Program-made: the position numbers and the translations under genes | Shown: positions 49,315-61,770 of the stretch, piece by piece | Layout: each line of letters begins with the position of its first letter | Numbering within the stretch: position 1 is the first letter of the stretch | Notes under the pieces: model-generated | The model's input: only the letters and a program-made list of their open reading frames with translations | Told to the model about the DNA's origin: nothing | The model's database searches: none | Assembly: GCA_029959085.1 (NCBI GenBank) | Contig: JARWIR010000008.1 | Location: 17,098,001-17,162,000, forward strand | Source: Nemophila menziesii | Lineage: Eukaryota; Streptophyta; Magnoliopsida; Boraginales; Hydrophyllaceae | Direction: 5' to 3' | DNA: 64,000 nucleotides

Positions 49315-50083
49315 TAGCGTGCACAACAAAAATCAAACTATCAAGCACTCGTATATACTTGAAAGATAATTTAACAAATGAGGCTGGGCCACCTCAGCAT
49401 GCACATGCACTTCAACCCGCACTTGCAGATAAAGTCAAGAAAAGTGAGTTATATTGCTAGCCATGGACTGGAATTATTATGAATACTATGTTAGAGCTAA
49501 TGGATGAGAATTATATGGATAATCGCAACTACTGGTTAAATAAGTTCTCTAAATATAATCCACTAAATGTCCAGTTTTTCTGGGATGAAGAAAAAATAAT
49601 AGCACAAGCCGTTATTAAGTTTGATAAAGACTGGAGTGGATTCAAGAATGCTTTGGAGTTCCAGAAACTTTGTGAAGCTATTGGATGTAGTAAGAAGAAA
49701 ATGGAGCCCTGGTAAAACTTCCACTGATACAAGATTTTATGGATGGTTTGCACGTGAGTGCGATTACAAGTCAGATGGGCCAATGGGTGCTTATCTTCGT
49801 GAAAATGGAACGCTAAGGACAATCTCAGAGCTGGTCAAGAAAGCTACGCAAAATACAAAGAAAGTTGTAGAAATTTTTACTAGTAAGATTGATATGAAAA
49901 ACAAAAATTTGGAAGAGTCGCATGCAAAACATAATATGGGGACGATGAACCTTGGTTGGTACTGCATCAAGCATTTTTTGAAGGTTCCCTCCCTAACTGT
50001 CTACTTCTTCTTATACATCCCCTGTGATTTTTTTTTGAAAATATTATTTGTATATATTATATATTCAGGTTGGCTAAAGGTTA

Positions 50084-50336
50084 CTCCCTTTGTCCACTTA
50101 TGTTTGTCCTTCTTTCTAAAAAGAGGTGTCCAACAATATTTGTCCTTTTACATTATCAAGACTTTTCCCCCCCAATTTTTCTAATATTACCCTAACTAAT
50201 TAGTTAAAAACAATGGTTCAATAAATGGCCTTATACTTAATGAATAAAGGTAATATAGTAAATAGAGTATGTAATTAATGTATTTTTTAAGATTTATGCC
50301 ACAAAAAGTAGGACAAACATAAGTGGACAGAGGGAG
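50084..50336. mobile_element. Stowaway-type MITE 1 (R4)
   Basis: Same insertion, TA flanks at 50082-50083 and 50337-50338. Confidence 0.92.
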
Positions 50337-50445
50337 TATGTGTGTTTGTTTGTACATAATTTTATCCTTTCAAAAACAATAAGGCTACAAATAAATGCAA
50401 AGGAGCATGTAAAGAGGGTTCTTGATGCACACGAAGAGTTAAATA

Positions 50446-50710
50446 CTACCTCCATTCCATAACAATTGTCTTTTTAGCTAAAAAAAATATATTCTACCAT
50501 GTATGTCACTTTTAAAGTTGGAAAGCAAAATAAATGACCTTTTTCCTATTATACCCTCTTTTTAAAATGTCTTACCAACTAAATATTTAATTTTCTCTCT
50601 CTTATAATTAGGGATATGTTGGTCATTTTAAACTAAATTTTACCTACTTTTTAGATTTCTTAATATGTGTGAAAAATTCTAAAGAGTCAATTATTATTGA
50701 ATAAAGGTAG
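50446..50710. mobile_element. Stowaway-type MITE 2 (R4)
   Basis: Same insertion, TA flanks at 50444-50445 and 50711-50712; one private C-to-T change near 50559. Confidence 0.9.
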
Positions 50711-52000
50711 TAATGAGTTGGAAAACAAAAAAAATAACTCAGATATTGGAGCCGCGAACTTGATGAACGTGAAGCCTTGACTGAACGTGAGAGGGAGAAA
50801 CTTAAAGAAGATAAGAAAAAGGTAAGATTCTTATTTCCATATTACGATCTCAAATTTATTTACTTTATATAAAAAATTATCTCCATCTCAACTATCGTTG
50901 ACATGTCATTGTTTTTTTATAAATTTTTCATACAGAATGATGAGAGAAACAATTAAATTGAGAAGGCCTTTAGGGATCCGAGGGAAGTGGATGAGAATCT
51001 CTTAAGGATTATTGAAGAAAAAGCAGGTGTGTTTCTTTGTTTATGCATCCTTCTACTTAGATATAACAATTTATGAAAATATATAATGTATTCTTGTTTT
51101 TGGGGAACAATATTCAGAGGGAAAAAGAGGAAGCTCTAAAGAAGATACTTGAATTGGAAAGAGATTTAAATGCGGTCTGAAGTTGGAAATGGAAAATGCT
51201 GAGGTTAAAGGCAAATTAGAGATGATGAAAGTTATGGGAGATAATCCAACTGTTAAAAATAAAATCAAAAAGTTAAATGAGGAATTGGAAGAGAAAGTTA
51301 AGGAGATAGATAATGTGCACGACTTGTACAGTGCCCTTGTTTCCAAAGAACGTCAAAGTAATAACGAGCTTGTAAGCGCTAGTAAAGAGTTCGTCGAGGC
51401 ATTCTCTTATACTTGTCATTTAAGTCTATGCATCTTCTAAGATAGTAAGTAAGGAGGAAATGTGTTTGCTTTTTGTAGGGCTTGCGTGATATCTTGACTA
51501 GTAATAGAGTCCCAATTGGGAATAAAAGAATAGGAGATTTTAATGTAAAGTCCTTTATAAAAGCATCTAAGGAGAGGTTTCCCTGATAAGAAGCCGAAGT
51601 GAAGGCCATAGAATTGTGCTCCTGGTGGGAGCATAAGTTTAAAGACAATGAATGGCATTCATTTAAAACTGTACAAATTGATGAGTCGTGTATTGAGGTG
51701 GTTATGAATTGTCTTTGACTATGATTGTTCTTGTAATGCGAAAAGGTTGAAAAGAAAAATAATGTTTATAATTATTGCAGAAATTGTTGAATGACGATGA
51801 TGAGAAGTTACGAGAACTTAAAGAGAAGTGGGGTGCAGATGTGTACACGTCTACTGCTTTGAAGGAGGTTGAAGAATACAATCCCAGTGGCACATATGTG
51901 GTTCCTGAGCTTTGGAACCTTGAAGAAAACAGGAAGGCCATTTGAAGGAAGTTATAAGTTATATATTCGAGCAATCGAAGCAACACAAGCGCAAGAGATC

Positions 52001-53885
52001 GTGAGGTTGGAAATGCATACATTTATTAATTATTTTGCTATTTCTTAATTATGGGTCAATATTTATTATCATGTTGGAATTTTACATAAAAACTGCTTCT
52101 ATTCTTACGTGTTTAAGCTATTTTATTCATACAGAGTCTCTGCTTATTTTATGAAGTCTAAAATATTAGTGGTTTTCTTTCATACATCTCGTGATGACAT
52201 TATATTGAAACTCATAATGCATCTTAAAATTGTCACTTGAACATGGAGTTTTCTAATTCTTTATATTCAAACTGATTTAAATGCTTTATTTCACGTTATT
52301 TGCAGGGAGCGAGTAAAGTAGCTTTAACACAAGCAATCATATATCTATTGCCTTATTTGACAAACTATATTTTACCGTTACTTTTTACCATGTCGTCATC
52401 ATCTTTTTTTTGTCTTCCAGGGACGAATCTAGAATTTCGAAATAGGTAGGGCCATTATTTAGTTTTAGTACAATTAATATATAAATTTTGTGTTGGGTTG
52501 TAATTTATTTATTTATGTGTTTACCTATTTTTAAGAAAAATTGGGCTAAATTGTACTGCTATCTCATAGGTTGGAGTGGCCTGCAGCCCACTCCAGCCTA
52601 CCCCTGAATCTGTCCCAGTGGTCTTCCATGTTGTCATCATGACATGAATTATTTTGGTAAACAATTGCAACTAATTAGTGGTTGCTATAATCTTTTTTTT
52701 TTCTTTTTGCTATATTATGTCAAGTGTAGAATATTTTTCATAAGCTTGGCTCCTATTTGTTAATTGCTTGCATATAAATTCCTAGTTATAAACAGTTCAC
52801 GCCCATTGATCTTGTAAAATGACACCCTTGTTGGATATCCGGACACACGCATATCACTATCCCCCGAAATAAAACCGAGATAGGAGTGAGTACATTTAAG
52901 AACTCCTCACTGGATGTTAAGAATATTCAAAATGTCTTAGAATTCAAGCTTTTAGCATTGTAGGAGTTACACTAATACAATAAAAACAATTGTAAGTGGA
53001 AGATAAGAATTACAAGGAATTTAGGTTAAAGTACTAGTGTTGTATTGACTTTTACTTGTAAATGAATCAATCCTATCATCTTATAGTTGAAGTCTCTCTA
53101 GTAGGTTAGAGCATTTTTCATTGGAATACAATATTGTCTGTGTCTAAATATCTCTCCCATGGAATGAAAATAAATTTGTTAGATGATTTTAATTGGATGA
53201 TATTCTCCAATCTGATAGAGTCCAATTTCTTTCGTTTTAAGTTGTAATCTTTTACTTAATATTGAAAGACAATAGAACATCACACCTAAACTACCAAAGT
53301 AGCTTGTCAACCTATACCAGAGAGATTACATTTTCAAAACAAATAGAAGAATACACTTAGTGCTCTAGGAAATAGAAAATACCATAGAGAAATATGGTAT
53401 GGCAGATCATGCCAGATGAAGATATATAGTGTTGCGGATCATGCCAAAGATCCCATCCTTTAAGAAGTTTTTCACTTTCCCATAACTAACTCTCCTAAAC
53501 ACCATGGATCGATAATAAAAGTTCAATTTAAACATTTTACATTCCTTTAATATATTAATGCTCATATCATTCATATTTTTTTATGCTTCTTATATATGTT
53601 GAAAAAACTTGAGCGATTTCGGTAGGAGGGTTACAACCCGTCTTGTAAAATGAGATACAAAAAAATATTGGGCTAATTTCCATCTTCCTTTTGTCATCTG
53701 ATAAGCTCAACTCAATTATAAAAATAAAATACGACAATCTTGTGTGTAATAAAAAAATTCTCAAGAATATCTTTACATAAGAAACATCCATTTCAAGTTC
53801 AAACCCATCAACCATAGTTAGGTAAATGAAGTCTCACAGTTCCCCTTAACCGTCATTGTTTACCTACCCATTTCAAAAGTCCGAA
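52001..53885 (+). repeat. 3' flank of pseudogene B2 (R4)
   Basis: Counterpart of 5491-7377; seven-T run near 53580 shared with R2. No gene supported. Confidence 0.75.
52420..52620. mobile_element. hAT-like 201-bp element (R4)
   Basis: GTCTTCCA duplications at 52412-52419 and 52621-52628. Private changes include GTGGCCTGCAG for GTGGACTGCAG. Confidence 0.7.
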
Positions 53886-54790
53886 GTAGAGTAATTTTGA
53901 TAGTCATTATAGATTCTTTCGTAGATGGAAAAAAGGGCGAGAATGGGTTTGGAAACCTTGGTTAGATTTAGATGAAATCCTGCAGTTTCTCCTTTTAATT
54001 GTTTGGAAATTTCCCGCACCTCCACGACACATATAATCCTTAATGAAGTCTAAAATTGACATTGTGAAAATATTGGGGAGATTTTATATACTTTTGTCTT
54101 TATATACCTATTCTATATACCATCTTTAGATTTCTTTATAGAAAAGAATAAGGGTGAAATACTGTTCCAATGAGCTAAAAAGAAATCACAAATTAATGGT
54201 GATACTCGCCGATCATTAAGTTTTAATCCATTTTACTTTTGTGCATAAATCATAAAAGATAATTTCTTAAATAACTATAATAATCTTAATAAAGTATCTT
54301 AAAAAAAATTAATTTTGATTGGAAACATAACTTTTTACAATTTAATAGAAATAAAATGGGTATAAATAGTTAACCAAATTGGACAAGTATTTAAGGATAA
54401 CTATTTTTAAAAATGTGGACTAAAATTTTAATTATACAGGGAGTACATTAATATCTATATCCTCAATTTTCTAACCAAAACCTCAATAAAAAGGTAAGAC
54501 ACAGACAACATAGCCGATCACGAAAAACTATGTAACTTAAATACGCGGTATCTCGTGTTTTCTTCTTATATTCTATAGGTATGATTTTTATTTTTGGTAT
54601 TATTTCTGGTAGAAAATTGAGAATTTGAATCGTTTTTTCATGACGTTGCCTTGTCCGGTAATATAAAGTCACTTGTTTGTTTTGAGCATTTTAACACATT
54701 TTTATATCTTTTAACATACAATGTGATGGATTAAAGATTAGGACGGGGAAAAGATTGAATGAGGAAAACTTATAGTCAAGAAAATGGATC
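53886..54790. other. Spacer 1 (R4)
   Basis: Counterpart of 7378-8281; nothing recognised. Confidence 0.6.
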
Positions 54791-54799
54791 TAGTCACAC

Positions 54800-55571
54800 C
54801 TAGGGATGGAAATCGGACCCAACATTTCGATTTCCGACTTTTCCGATCCAAAAATTTCGATTTCAGAACAGTTTTTTAAATTTTGCGAAATTCCGATTTC
54901 CAATTTTTCCAAAAATATAGGATCGAAACTAGATATAAATTTCCCAAATTTTCTGGAATTTCTAGTCTGGCTTTATTTTGAATTATATTTTTGATTTTAT
55001 ATTATGTATATTAAATAAATAAATAATTTTAGATAAAGAAAAAAGTATACAACAAAAAATTCATAACAAAAAAAGAGATAAACATTAAAAAACAATGAAA
55101 CATTCTTTTATGTTCGAAAAAAGAAACAATGAAACATGATAAAACCTAAAACTCAATCTCCTCACAGTCGCATTGGAAATAAAAAGTAAATAGAAATCTC
55201 TTCAAACTCAAGTCTCACCTTCCTGGCTTGGAACAAAAATAAATCCTTCCTAACTTCCCACCAAGCTGCTTTTCTGCACAAGAAAACCGCAACCACTTGT
55301 GGACCATTCTCCACTATCATCAATCTGGCTTAGCTACTCCATCAACAAAAATTTCATAATTTTAAACCAAAAGTTTCACAAATTTTGAACAAAATTTCCT
55401 AAATTCCGAGCCAAAAGTTCCGAAATTTCCGTGCCGAAATTCCGAGTTCGGAATTTTATTCTAGATCCGATAAATAGAATCGGAATTGGAATGGCAAAAA
55501 TCTATTCCAAAAATATCTATAAATTTTTCGAAAGACCCTTTTTCTGATCTGTTTTATTCGATTTCCACCCC
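54800..55571. mobile_element. hAT-like inverted-repeat element (R4)
   Basis: 772 bp; shares the ACTAGATATAAA state with R3. It ends about 210 bp before the retrotransposon insertion. Confidence 0.78.
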
Positions 55572-55780
55572 TAGTCACACTCTTAAATTGTTCATGTCAA
55601 AGAAAAGCCAGAGTTAAAAAGTGAATTGCAAGAGAGAAAGCAACAATGCCTTTTGCCGACTATTTCACCTATATACATGAAGGCAAATCCAATGAAAAAG
55701 AGAAGGTCAATAAGACATTGAGCAACTGAAGTCAACAAGATTCCGCCGACCATTTTGCCTACCTCCAAGTTATTGAATTG

Positions 55781-55785
55781 GTAGC
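55781..55785. repeat. Left target-site duplication GTAGC
   Basis: Five bases directly before the 5' LTR, repeated exactly after the 3' LTR. Confidence 0.95.
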
Positions 55786-57349
55786 TGATGTCTCCTCATT
55801 TGTGATAATATAATATACTTTAGAGACATCATTTTAGGCTTATTTATTAGTCTATAGGTTGATTTTAGCTTAATTTAGTGCACTTTCCTATTTTGGGTCT
55901 TGATTTGTAGAATTATTATTTTTAGAGCATATTGGGTTTAATTGTTTATTTAGTGTGAAGCTTTAAAGATAATTATGGAGATTAATTAGAGTCCAAGTCA
56001 AAGATTACAACTTATGGAAAAAGATATGCATGGAAATTGGAGATAGAAGGAAACTGAGTTCAATTAGGAAAAGGAAAAGCTGCATAAATCTGGGATTCTG
56101 CAGAACACGTCTAAAGATTGGTGTTTTTACCTAAGAAATAGGCCGAATTTGGTAATTTCCTTCTATAGGTCCTAGATAATTCTGTTGCGATTCTTTTGGT
56201 ATCTTGTGGAGCAAAATCCGACCAATAACAAAGAAGTTATGACCAAAACAACGCAGCAGTGTTTATCTTACGAATTTGGGTTGGGCCAGGAGCCCATTAC
56301 TTGAAGTTATCTCCAAGAAACGAATTAGGTCAACCTCTAACCTATAAATACAGCCTCTTAACACTCTTAAATCATCCTTGGCCAAACCCTAAGGCCAAGA
56401 GGAAGCTGCAACACAAGAGAAGAAGTCTGGAGGGAGCTGTGCAACAACTATGTCTCCTTCAACCTCTTATTTTGTAATTCTTTCTTCTTCTTTTCTTTGT
56501 ATGAACTAATTCTCTTAGCTTAGGTTTTGCATATGTATAATCTATGAATTCTAATTCTTCTATCTAAGTTCTTTGGGAATTATATGTTTTAATCTGAAAT
56601 TAGCTACTTACCTTTATATTTGATTATGTGTTTTGATTTAATGACTGTTTTCCTTGCTAGTGCACGAGTATAGGATTACCTTAATAGTAGTTAGATGGTC
56701 ACCTTGTAAGGGTGTTTAACTATTGAACCACCACATAACGTCTAGTGTCGATAGCAGTTCTGACAAAACATACTTCTAACTAGATAGTCATTAAGGTTTG
56801 TTTTAACCACCATATCACCAAGATTGCAGTATTTGCTTAGGGCCTTAGTGGCGTTTGATAACCCTATTTTAAATCACTTCTTGGTTGTGCCGTTGCCCCC
56901 TTAGTCGCTCTCAAGGTCTAAGGTAGTGGAATTTAGAATCCTGACTAAGTATACCAAGAGCTAATATTCTCCCTTATGAATTGGATTTAATAGATAGAAT
57001 TAGAAGGATTAGTGCATACTAGTAAAACCTAAGTTATATCGTTCATACTATCTTCTTTTCTTTTCTGTTATTTATTTTCTGTCTTTAATTTAGTAGTTTA
57101 GTTTTCTTATTAAAAACCAAATAAATATCTATCTTTCTCTTCTTTCTACTTGCGTATTATTATCTATCTTTAATATCTGCACTTGATAATTTGCATAAGT
57201 TCTCTCTAACTTTCGTCAGTCCCTGAGGAACGAATCTTCTTATCATTAAAACTTGCATACGTCCTGTAATACTTGCAGTACAGTGTTAGTTTAGGGTGTG
57301 TATTTGCACTTATTTTATACATCTTTTTATCACACCTTAGGCCACACCA
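55786..57349 (+). repeat. 5' LTR (1564 bp)
   Basis: TG...CA ends, same length as the 3' LTR, about seven base differences between the two by eye and no length change. Contains a TATA box at 56343. The 72-codon open frame at 56259-56477 also occurs in the 3' LTR and is probably incidental, since it overlaps the promoter. Confidence 0.95.
56343..56350 (+). promoter_or_regulatory. Probable TATA box of the 5' LTR
   Basis: TATAAATA in a GC-richer context, followed by pyrimidine-rich leader. The same site is at 62328-62335 in the 3' LTR. It would drive the genomic transcript. Confidence 0.55.
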
Positions 57350-57355
57350 AGTTTT

Positions 57356-57373
57356 TGGCGCCGCTGCCGGGGA
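57356..57373 (+). other. Primer-binding site, tRNA-Asp type
   Basis: TGGCGCCGCTGCCGGGGA begins six bases after the 5' LTR. It is complementary to the 3' end of plant tRNA-Asp(GUC) with, from memory of that tRNA, one mismatch. A tRNA-Asp primer is characteristic of Athila elements. Confidence 0.8.
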
Positions 57374-57528
57374 CTACATCGTTAGTCCTTGTGCAATTAT
57401 CTTGTGCTTTTATTTTAGTTAGTTCTATTTTACGCTTTTCTTTTTAGTTTTTGTCTTTACAGATTCTTTTTAGGCGAGAGCAGATTTATTAGGAGATAAA
57501 GGTTTTTAGATCCTGAAGACGCTAATTC

Positions 57529-58646
57529 ATGATGGAATCTCTAAAACTCAAGGAGTTAAGCCAACAACTTGAGGAATTACGAGAACAATCGCGGAACTAG
57601 CTCAGAGGAATCTAGTACATACATCACCTTCATGTCCTAGTTGTGGAGCAAGAGATCACTCGTGGGGACGTTGCATGAACAATCCAACCTCAATTTCCTT
57701 CATGCCTTATCAAAGAGACCATTATCATGATGGTTATTATCAATCTCAAGGAAATTACGCTGACTATCAACCCCCACAGAGTTACAATTGGGTCGGAGAT
57801 CAACAGCCGTGTCATTATGATAACCATTATCATGATGATTATTATCAACCACGACCACAAGCTTATTATCCTCCACAACCTATCTATCAAGAAGCGCCGA
57901 TTTATAATAAAGCTTATCAAGAACCACTTCCTTATTCAATGCAGCAAAAACAACCTTCGAGTTTGAGTTCAAGTTTGGCTCGACTGATGCAAACACTTGA
58001 CAATATAGAGAGTCGCCAGCAAGAATCCCAAGACTCCCAGAATGCGCTTATGGAGAAGTTGCAGAGAATGTCACAAAGGATGAATGAAACTCTAATCCCT
58101 GCAGAAAGGCAACTCCAAAGTGATACTACTGCTCCAGAAAACAAAGTTTGTCATGCAGTTGAATTAGAAAGTGGAAAACAACTACCTCCAACAAGACCAG
58201 AACCAGAACCAGTCCCTATTCCATATCAGAGGGGGGAAGAAGCAACAGATAAGGTCGAAGAGGTAGTTGAACAAGAACGTGTCCAAGAGAAGACACCAGA
58301 AAAGAAAGAGAGCCCAGTGGTAACCAATACATGTCCTCCTCCACCATTCCCTTCACATGTCAGAAAGAACAATGACCTGGAATTCAAGAAGTTCGTTGAC
58401 ATGATGAACAAATTAAAGAACAGCAGCCCGTTTGTAGAAGCTCTCACAAGAATGTCAAAGGACATTCTTTCTAACAAACGAAGATTCGAGATGAATGGAT
58501 TACCAGGGGAGTGTAATGCTACACTTGGAATTGAGTTACCACCCATTCCCACGACATCTTGGATGGCATCATCCATGATTATAAAGAATCGAGCTGAAAA
58601 GTTCGTGGGAATTAAAGGCAAAGGGTGGAAATTTCGTCATCCTTAA
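57529..58646 (+). pseudogene. gag: Frameshifted Gag-like gene
   Basis: A start at 57529 opens a 23-codon Leu/Glu-rich frame that ends in TAG at 57598-57600. A second frame, open from about 57567, continues to the stop at 58646, so one indel separates the start from the rest. The second frame contains a CCHC zinc knuckle (CPSCGARDHSWGRC, 57633-57674), a Tyr/Gln/His-rich stretch, an acidic Glu/Pro-rich linker, and a block with FKKFVDMMNKL and DILSNKRRFE. That block is like the segment between Gag and protease in Athila/Tat Gypsy polyproteins. It then stops before any protease. A short product from the ATG at 57675 would lack the zinc knuckle. Confidence 0.8.
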
Positions 58647-58840
58647 TCAAGGTAACACGTCTAACTTGGAAAGACGTTAATTTTTTTTTATGTTTTACGT
58701 TTTTTAGTTTTTAATTTATATTTAGTTTAGTTAATTTTAGTTGATATTGCATATTTGAGGAAGGTATTAGTGTTTTTGGTGTGTAGGAATTGGAGAAATC
58801 GAGTTAGGGAACGCGAGGAAATTTTTGGAGCGCAAGAATG

Positions 58841-59220
58841 TACCCCGCGGACTACCCCACGGACTACCCCATGGTCCGCACGGATGGTCCGCGAGGTCAA
58901 AACCCGTACCACGGGTTGCCACCGCGGGTTTGATCCAGAAACAAGAAAAAAATCCACGGACTACCCTGCGGTACACCGCACCATGGTCCGCGTGGTCAAA
59001 AACCCGTACCACGGGGTAGGTACCATGGGTATTTTGACGGAGATAGCTACAGAAGCCGCGGGGTACCCTCCGGTACACCGGACCCTAGTCCGCGAGTCAA
59101 AAACCCGTACCACGGGGTCCTACCACGGGTTTTAACCAGTGAGCAAAAAGTTTCGAGCATCAGATGTCGCGGACTACCCCGCGGTGCACCCCATGGTCCG
59201 CAGGGGTAGTCCGCACGAGC
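58841..59220 (+). repeat. GC-rich minisatellite-like tandem repeat inside the retrotransposon
   Basis: About four degenerate copies with period near 95 to 120 bases, starting around 58841, 58958, 59056 and 59167. Recurrent words are CGCGGACTACCCC, CATGGTCCGC and AAACCCGTACCACGGG. Many words are near-palindromic (CCGCGG, CCACGG/CCGTGG). It is strikingly GC- and CG-rich against its AT-rich surroundings. Long open frames here on both strands are a by-product of repeat composition. Confidence 0.85.
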
Positions 59221-59639
59221 CGCCAGAGAGAGAAAAGAAAGGGTTTCAAGGTTATATGAAGATCTAAAGCTTATTATTCCGAATTTATTAAACCTTAAAC
59301 CTCTTTCTTCTCTCCAAAACTCTCCCAACTCCATTAGAGCTCATCAAAACCTTCACCAATCATCAAAACACTACCCAATCACCATGAAAACACATCCAAT
59401 TCATTCTCCACATCATTACAAGGAAGATTCAACCACCTATATCATACCAAAACACCTTGAATCCAAGAATCAAAAGCTCAAATTTCAATAATTCATCCTA
59501 CAATTTCTTAAATCCAAGCCAATCCATGAAAAATCCATCTTACCCACATAGAGAATCATCATCAAATCACCTTTCCTAACCCAATTTAAGCTTGTACAAC
59601 CAATAATCAAGAGTTTCAAATTTCAAGAGTGGTTAAAGC
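59221..59639 (+). other. Retrotransposon interior, C/A-rich noncoding stretch
   Basis: Low-G sequence with repeated words such as CCAATCATC and TCATCAAA. No gene recognised. Confidence 0.6.
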
Positions 59640-59654
59640 TTTGAGTTGGGGGTC
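59640..59654 (+). other. Internal polypurine-tract-like sequence
   Basis: TTTGAGTTGGGGGTC is identical to the tract just before the 3' LTR (61755-61769). It may be a second plus-strand priming site or the scar of an older LTR junction. Confidence 0.5.
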
Positions 59655-61754
59655 AATTGAGATGATTAAGAGAACATGCACATTATCTACTGAAAGGGTG
59701 ATGAAGAAATCAAGGTATTGGATCTAATTGAGAAGAAATCAAGTGAGACAAGTCCTAGTTCCAATTCAAAGGGTAAAACAAGTCAAGAGAAGAGAGGTTA
59801 GCATGCTGTGTTTGATTCAAAGAGCAAAAAGATTCTAACTTTAGTGAAGAAGGCAACACAACCTCTACAAATCAAAGACCTTATACCCAGAAGAAATAGA
59901 GAAAGCTTCAATGGCCATGATAGCTTCTCCGAAGCAACAATTAAAGGAACTACCTTTTTCTTATGAGAAAGTATTTGAAGAATAAGTTGAAGGTGAATAC
60001 ATGAAGGTTCATGGGGATTTGGAATGCTTTGGGTTGTTTGTGAATTGTATTTTGTGAGGAGAAGAAGAATATGTGGCACAGTTGATCTATGAGGAGGTGA
60101 TACGAATCTTCGATCTCTCCCATGACGTTATTTAATGCAATATCCTATTATGATCACGTGTCCTGAACAAAAAGCGAATAAGAAGTTGGGTGAAGAAGAT
60201 ACATTAGATTTAATCCGAGTATCGACAAGGCGAGGTAATAGCCTCGAAGAGTATGTTTTCTTTCTTCCCTACCATTTTTTTATGTGCAATATGTATGCTA
60301 ATTTTAAATTTTATTCTTTCTTGAGTCTTTTTCGAGTCGTGGGGACACGGCTCATTTTTGATTTGGGGGTGGGGATTCGTTGTCCTCATCTTCCTTTTTG
60401 TTTTTTCATAAAATTAAAATTTTTTGGGTTGAATTAGGCATAGAATATCTTTGAATGTACCTATTTGAGCATGATTTTATTAAGTTAATGATAGTAGGTA
60501 GTATGTTTTTGAAAAATGCAATAAATATGTTTAGTTTGCATGTATGAAAACAGGAAATAAAAGATAGAAAAGTTAATGAGCAATGCTAAGAAGTATGTTG
60601 AAACTTAGGAATAGTTATTTGGTGTGTAGAACGTGAGGTTTAAAATTAGTTGAAAACCCACTTGTCTATGAACTAGTAATGAAAAAGTAACAAAATCCGG
60701 TAGTTAGAAAAATGAATAAGGCAGTTCTTTCATGATTAAAACACTTGAATCCTTTATACTTTCTCACCCTTTTATTTGATTATTTGTATTTATCCGTCTT
60801 AGCCCCTCTGAGCCTTTCTAAAGCCTTTACTGAAACACATTATAATCCTTACCCTAGTTTTAAGGACTTATCTATATGACCCGCACTCGAATCGCAAAAC
60901 CTGAGACAACTCGTTTTAGAGCTTGAGTTTGGGGTGGTGGGTTTCATCATTCGGAAACATTGGGATTTGAAATTATCTTTGTGATTTTATTGATGATGAA
61001 ATTGTTATTATTGTAACCCTTTGCCGGGGTAATAGTGAATGGAAAAGAAGCTACGAGCTAAATTTGCCAACAAGGGCATTAAAAAGAAAGAATATATATA
61101 TGAAAAAATAGTGTGATATCTCAACGTCAAAAAGAGAATCATAGCTATACAAAAAAATGATATGAAAAGAATATATATTCGGACCGGCAAAGTGGATTTT
61201 ATATCATCAAAGGTTTTAATTGGGATTATTGGGGATGCACATTAAAAAGCATCAATAAATTGGGTTGAGTGAGAACATCTTCGAGTGACAACTCAAGCTC
61301 TAGGGCGATTCGTTGATGGCTAGTGAGGAGAGAGCCAAAAGCTCACTTTTCATTATCCAAATATACCACACCCGTCCTTAAGCCAAGTTATAACCAAGAC
61401 CTTAGGATTTCTAACTGATAGATGGAGAAACAATTGAGCTATTAGGTAATAGGTAAGTGGACCATTGGATGCTGTATTTGGGACCTATGAACAACCTATA
61501 GCCATTAACCTGAACTAAGTTATCATCCTCTCCTTCTGGCATTGCGAAATTAATCTTAACTTGAATTTATGGATTGTTGATTACATGTATATTAAGCATA
61601 TTTGTGCATTATTTCTTGAGCATTACTACATGAGACTTTTTAGATATTTTGCTCTAGGATCATTCATTCTGATCTGTTCTTATTCTCCTCCTCCTTCTTC
61701 TTCTTTGTGACTACCCTACTGTTCTTTACTTTTATTGTATCGGGACGATACAAC
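59655..61754 (+). other. Retrotransposon interior, degenerate 3' region
   Basis: About 2.1 kb. The segment 59660-60260 reads as short purine-rich open pieces broken by stops, possibly the remains of a 3' ORF like those of Athila elements. The rest is noncoding, with further G-rich tracts at about 60360-60376 and 60927-60943. No pol or envelope-like domain recognised. Confidence 0.5.
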
Positions 61755-61770
61755 TTTGAGTTGGGGGTCT
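61755..61770 (+). other. Polypurine tract before the 3' LTR
   Basis: TTTGAGTTGGGGGTCT directly abuts the first base of the 3' LTR, the expected place for plus-strand priming. Confidence 0.75.

Larger units (their letters stand above)
49315..52000 (+). pseudogene. Pseudogene B2 (R4)
   Basis: Same decayed structure. Private changes include ATTTTTACTAG for ATTTTGACTAG near 49875 and a longer C run near 50167. Confidence 0.92.
46508..55785 (+). repeat. Tandem array unit R4, left part
   Basis: Fourth unit up to the retrotransposon insertion. The last five bases, GTAGC, are the left copy of the target-site duplication. Content matches R1 positions 1-9275. Confidence 0.95.

Noticed and set aside
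56259..56477. 72-codon frame in each LTR as a real gene
   Set aside because: It overlaps the LTR promoter region, and its presence in both LTRs follows from LTR duplication. No domain recognised.
57690..59334. Several overlapping frames on both strands across the Gag and GC-rich region
   Set aside because: They mirror the Gag-like frame or the repeat composition. Only the plus-strand zinc-knuckle frame has recognisable motifs.
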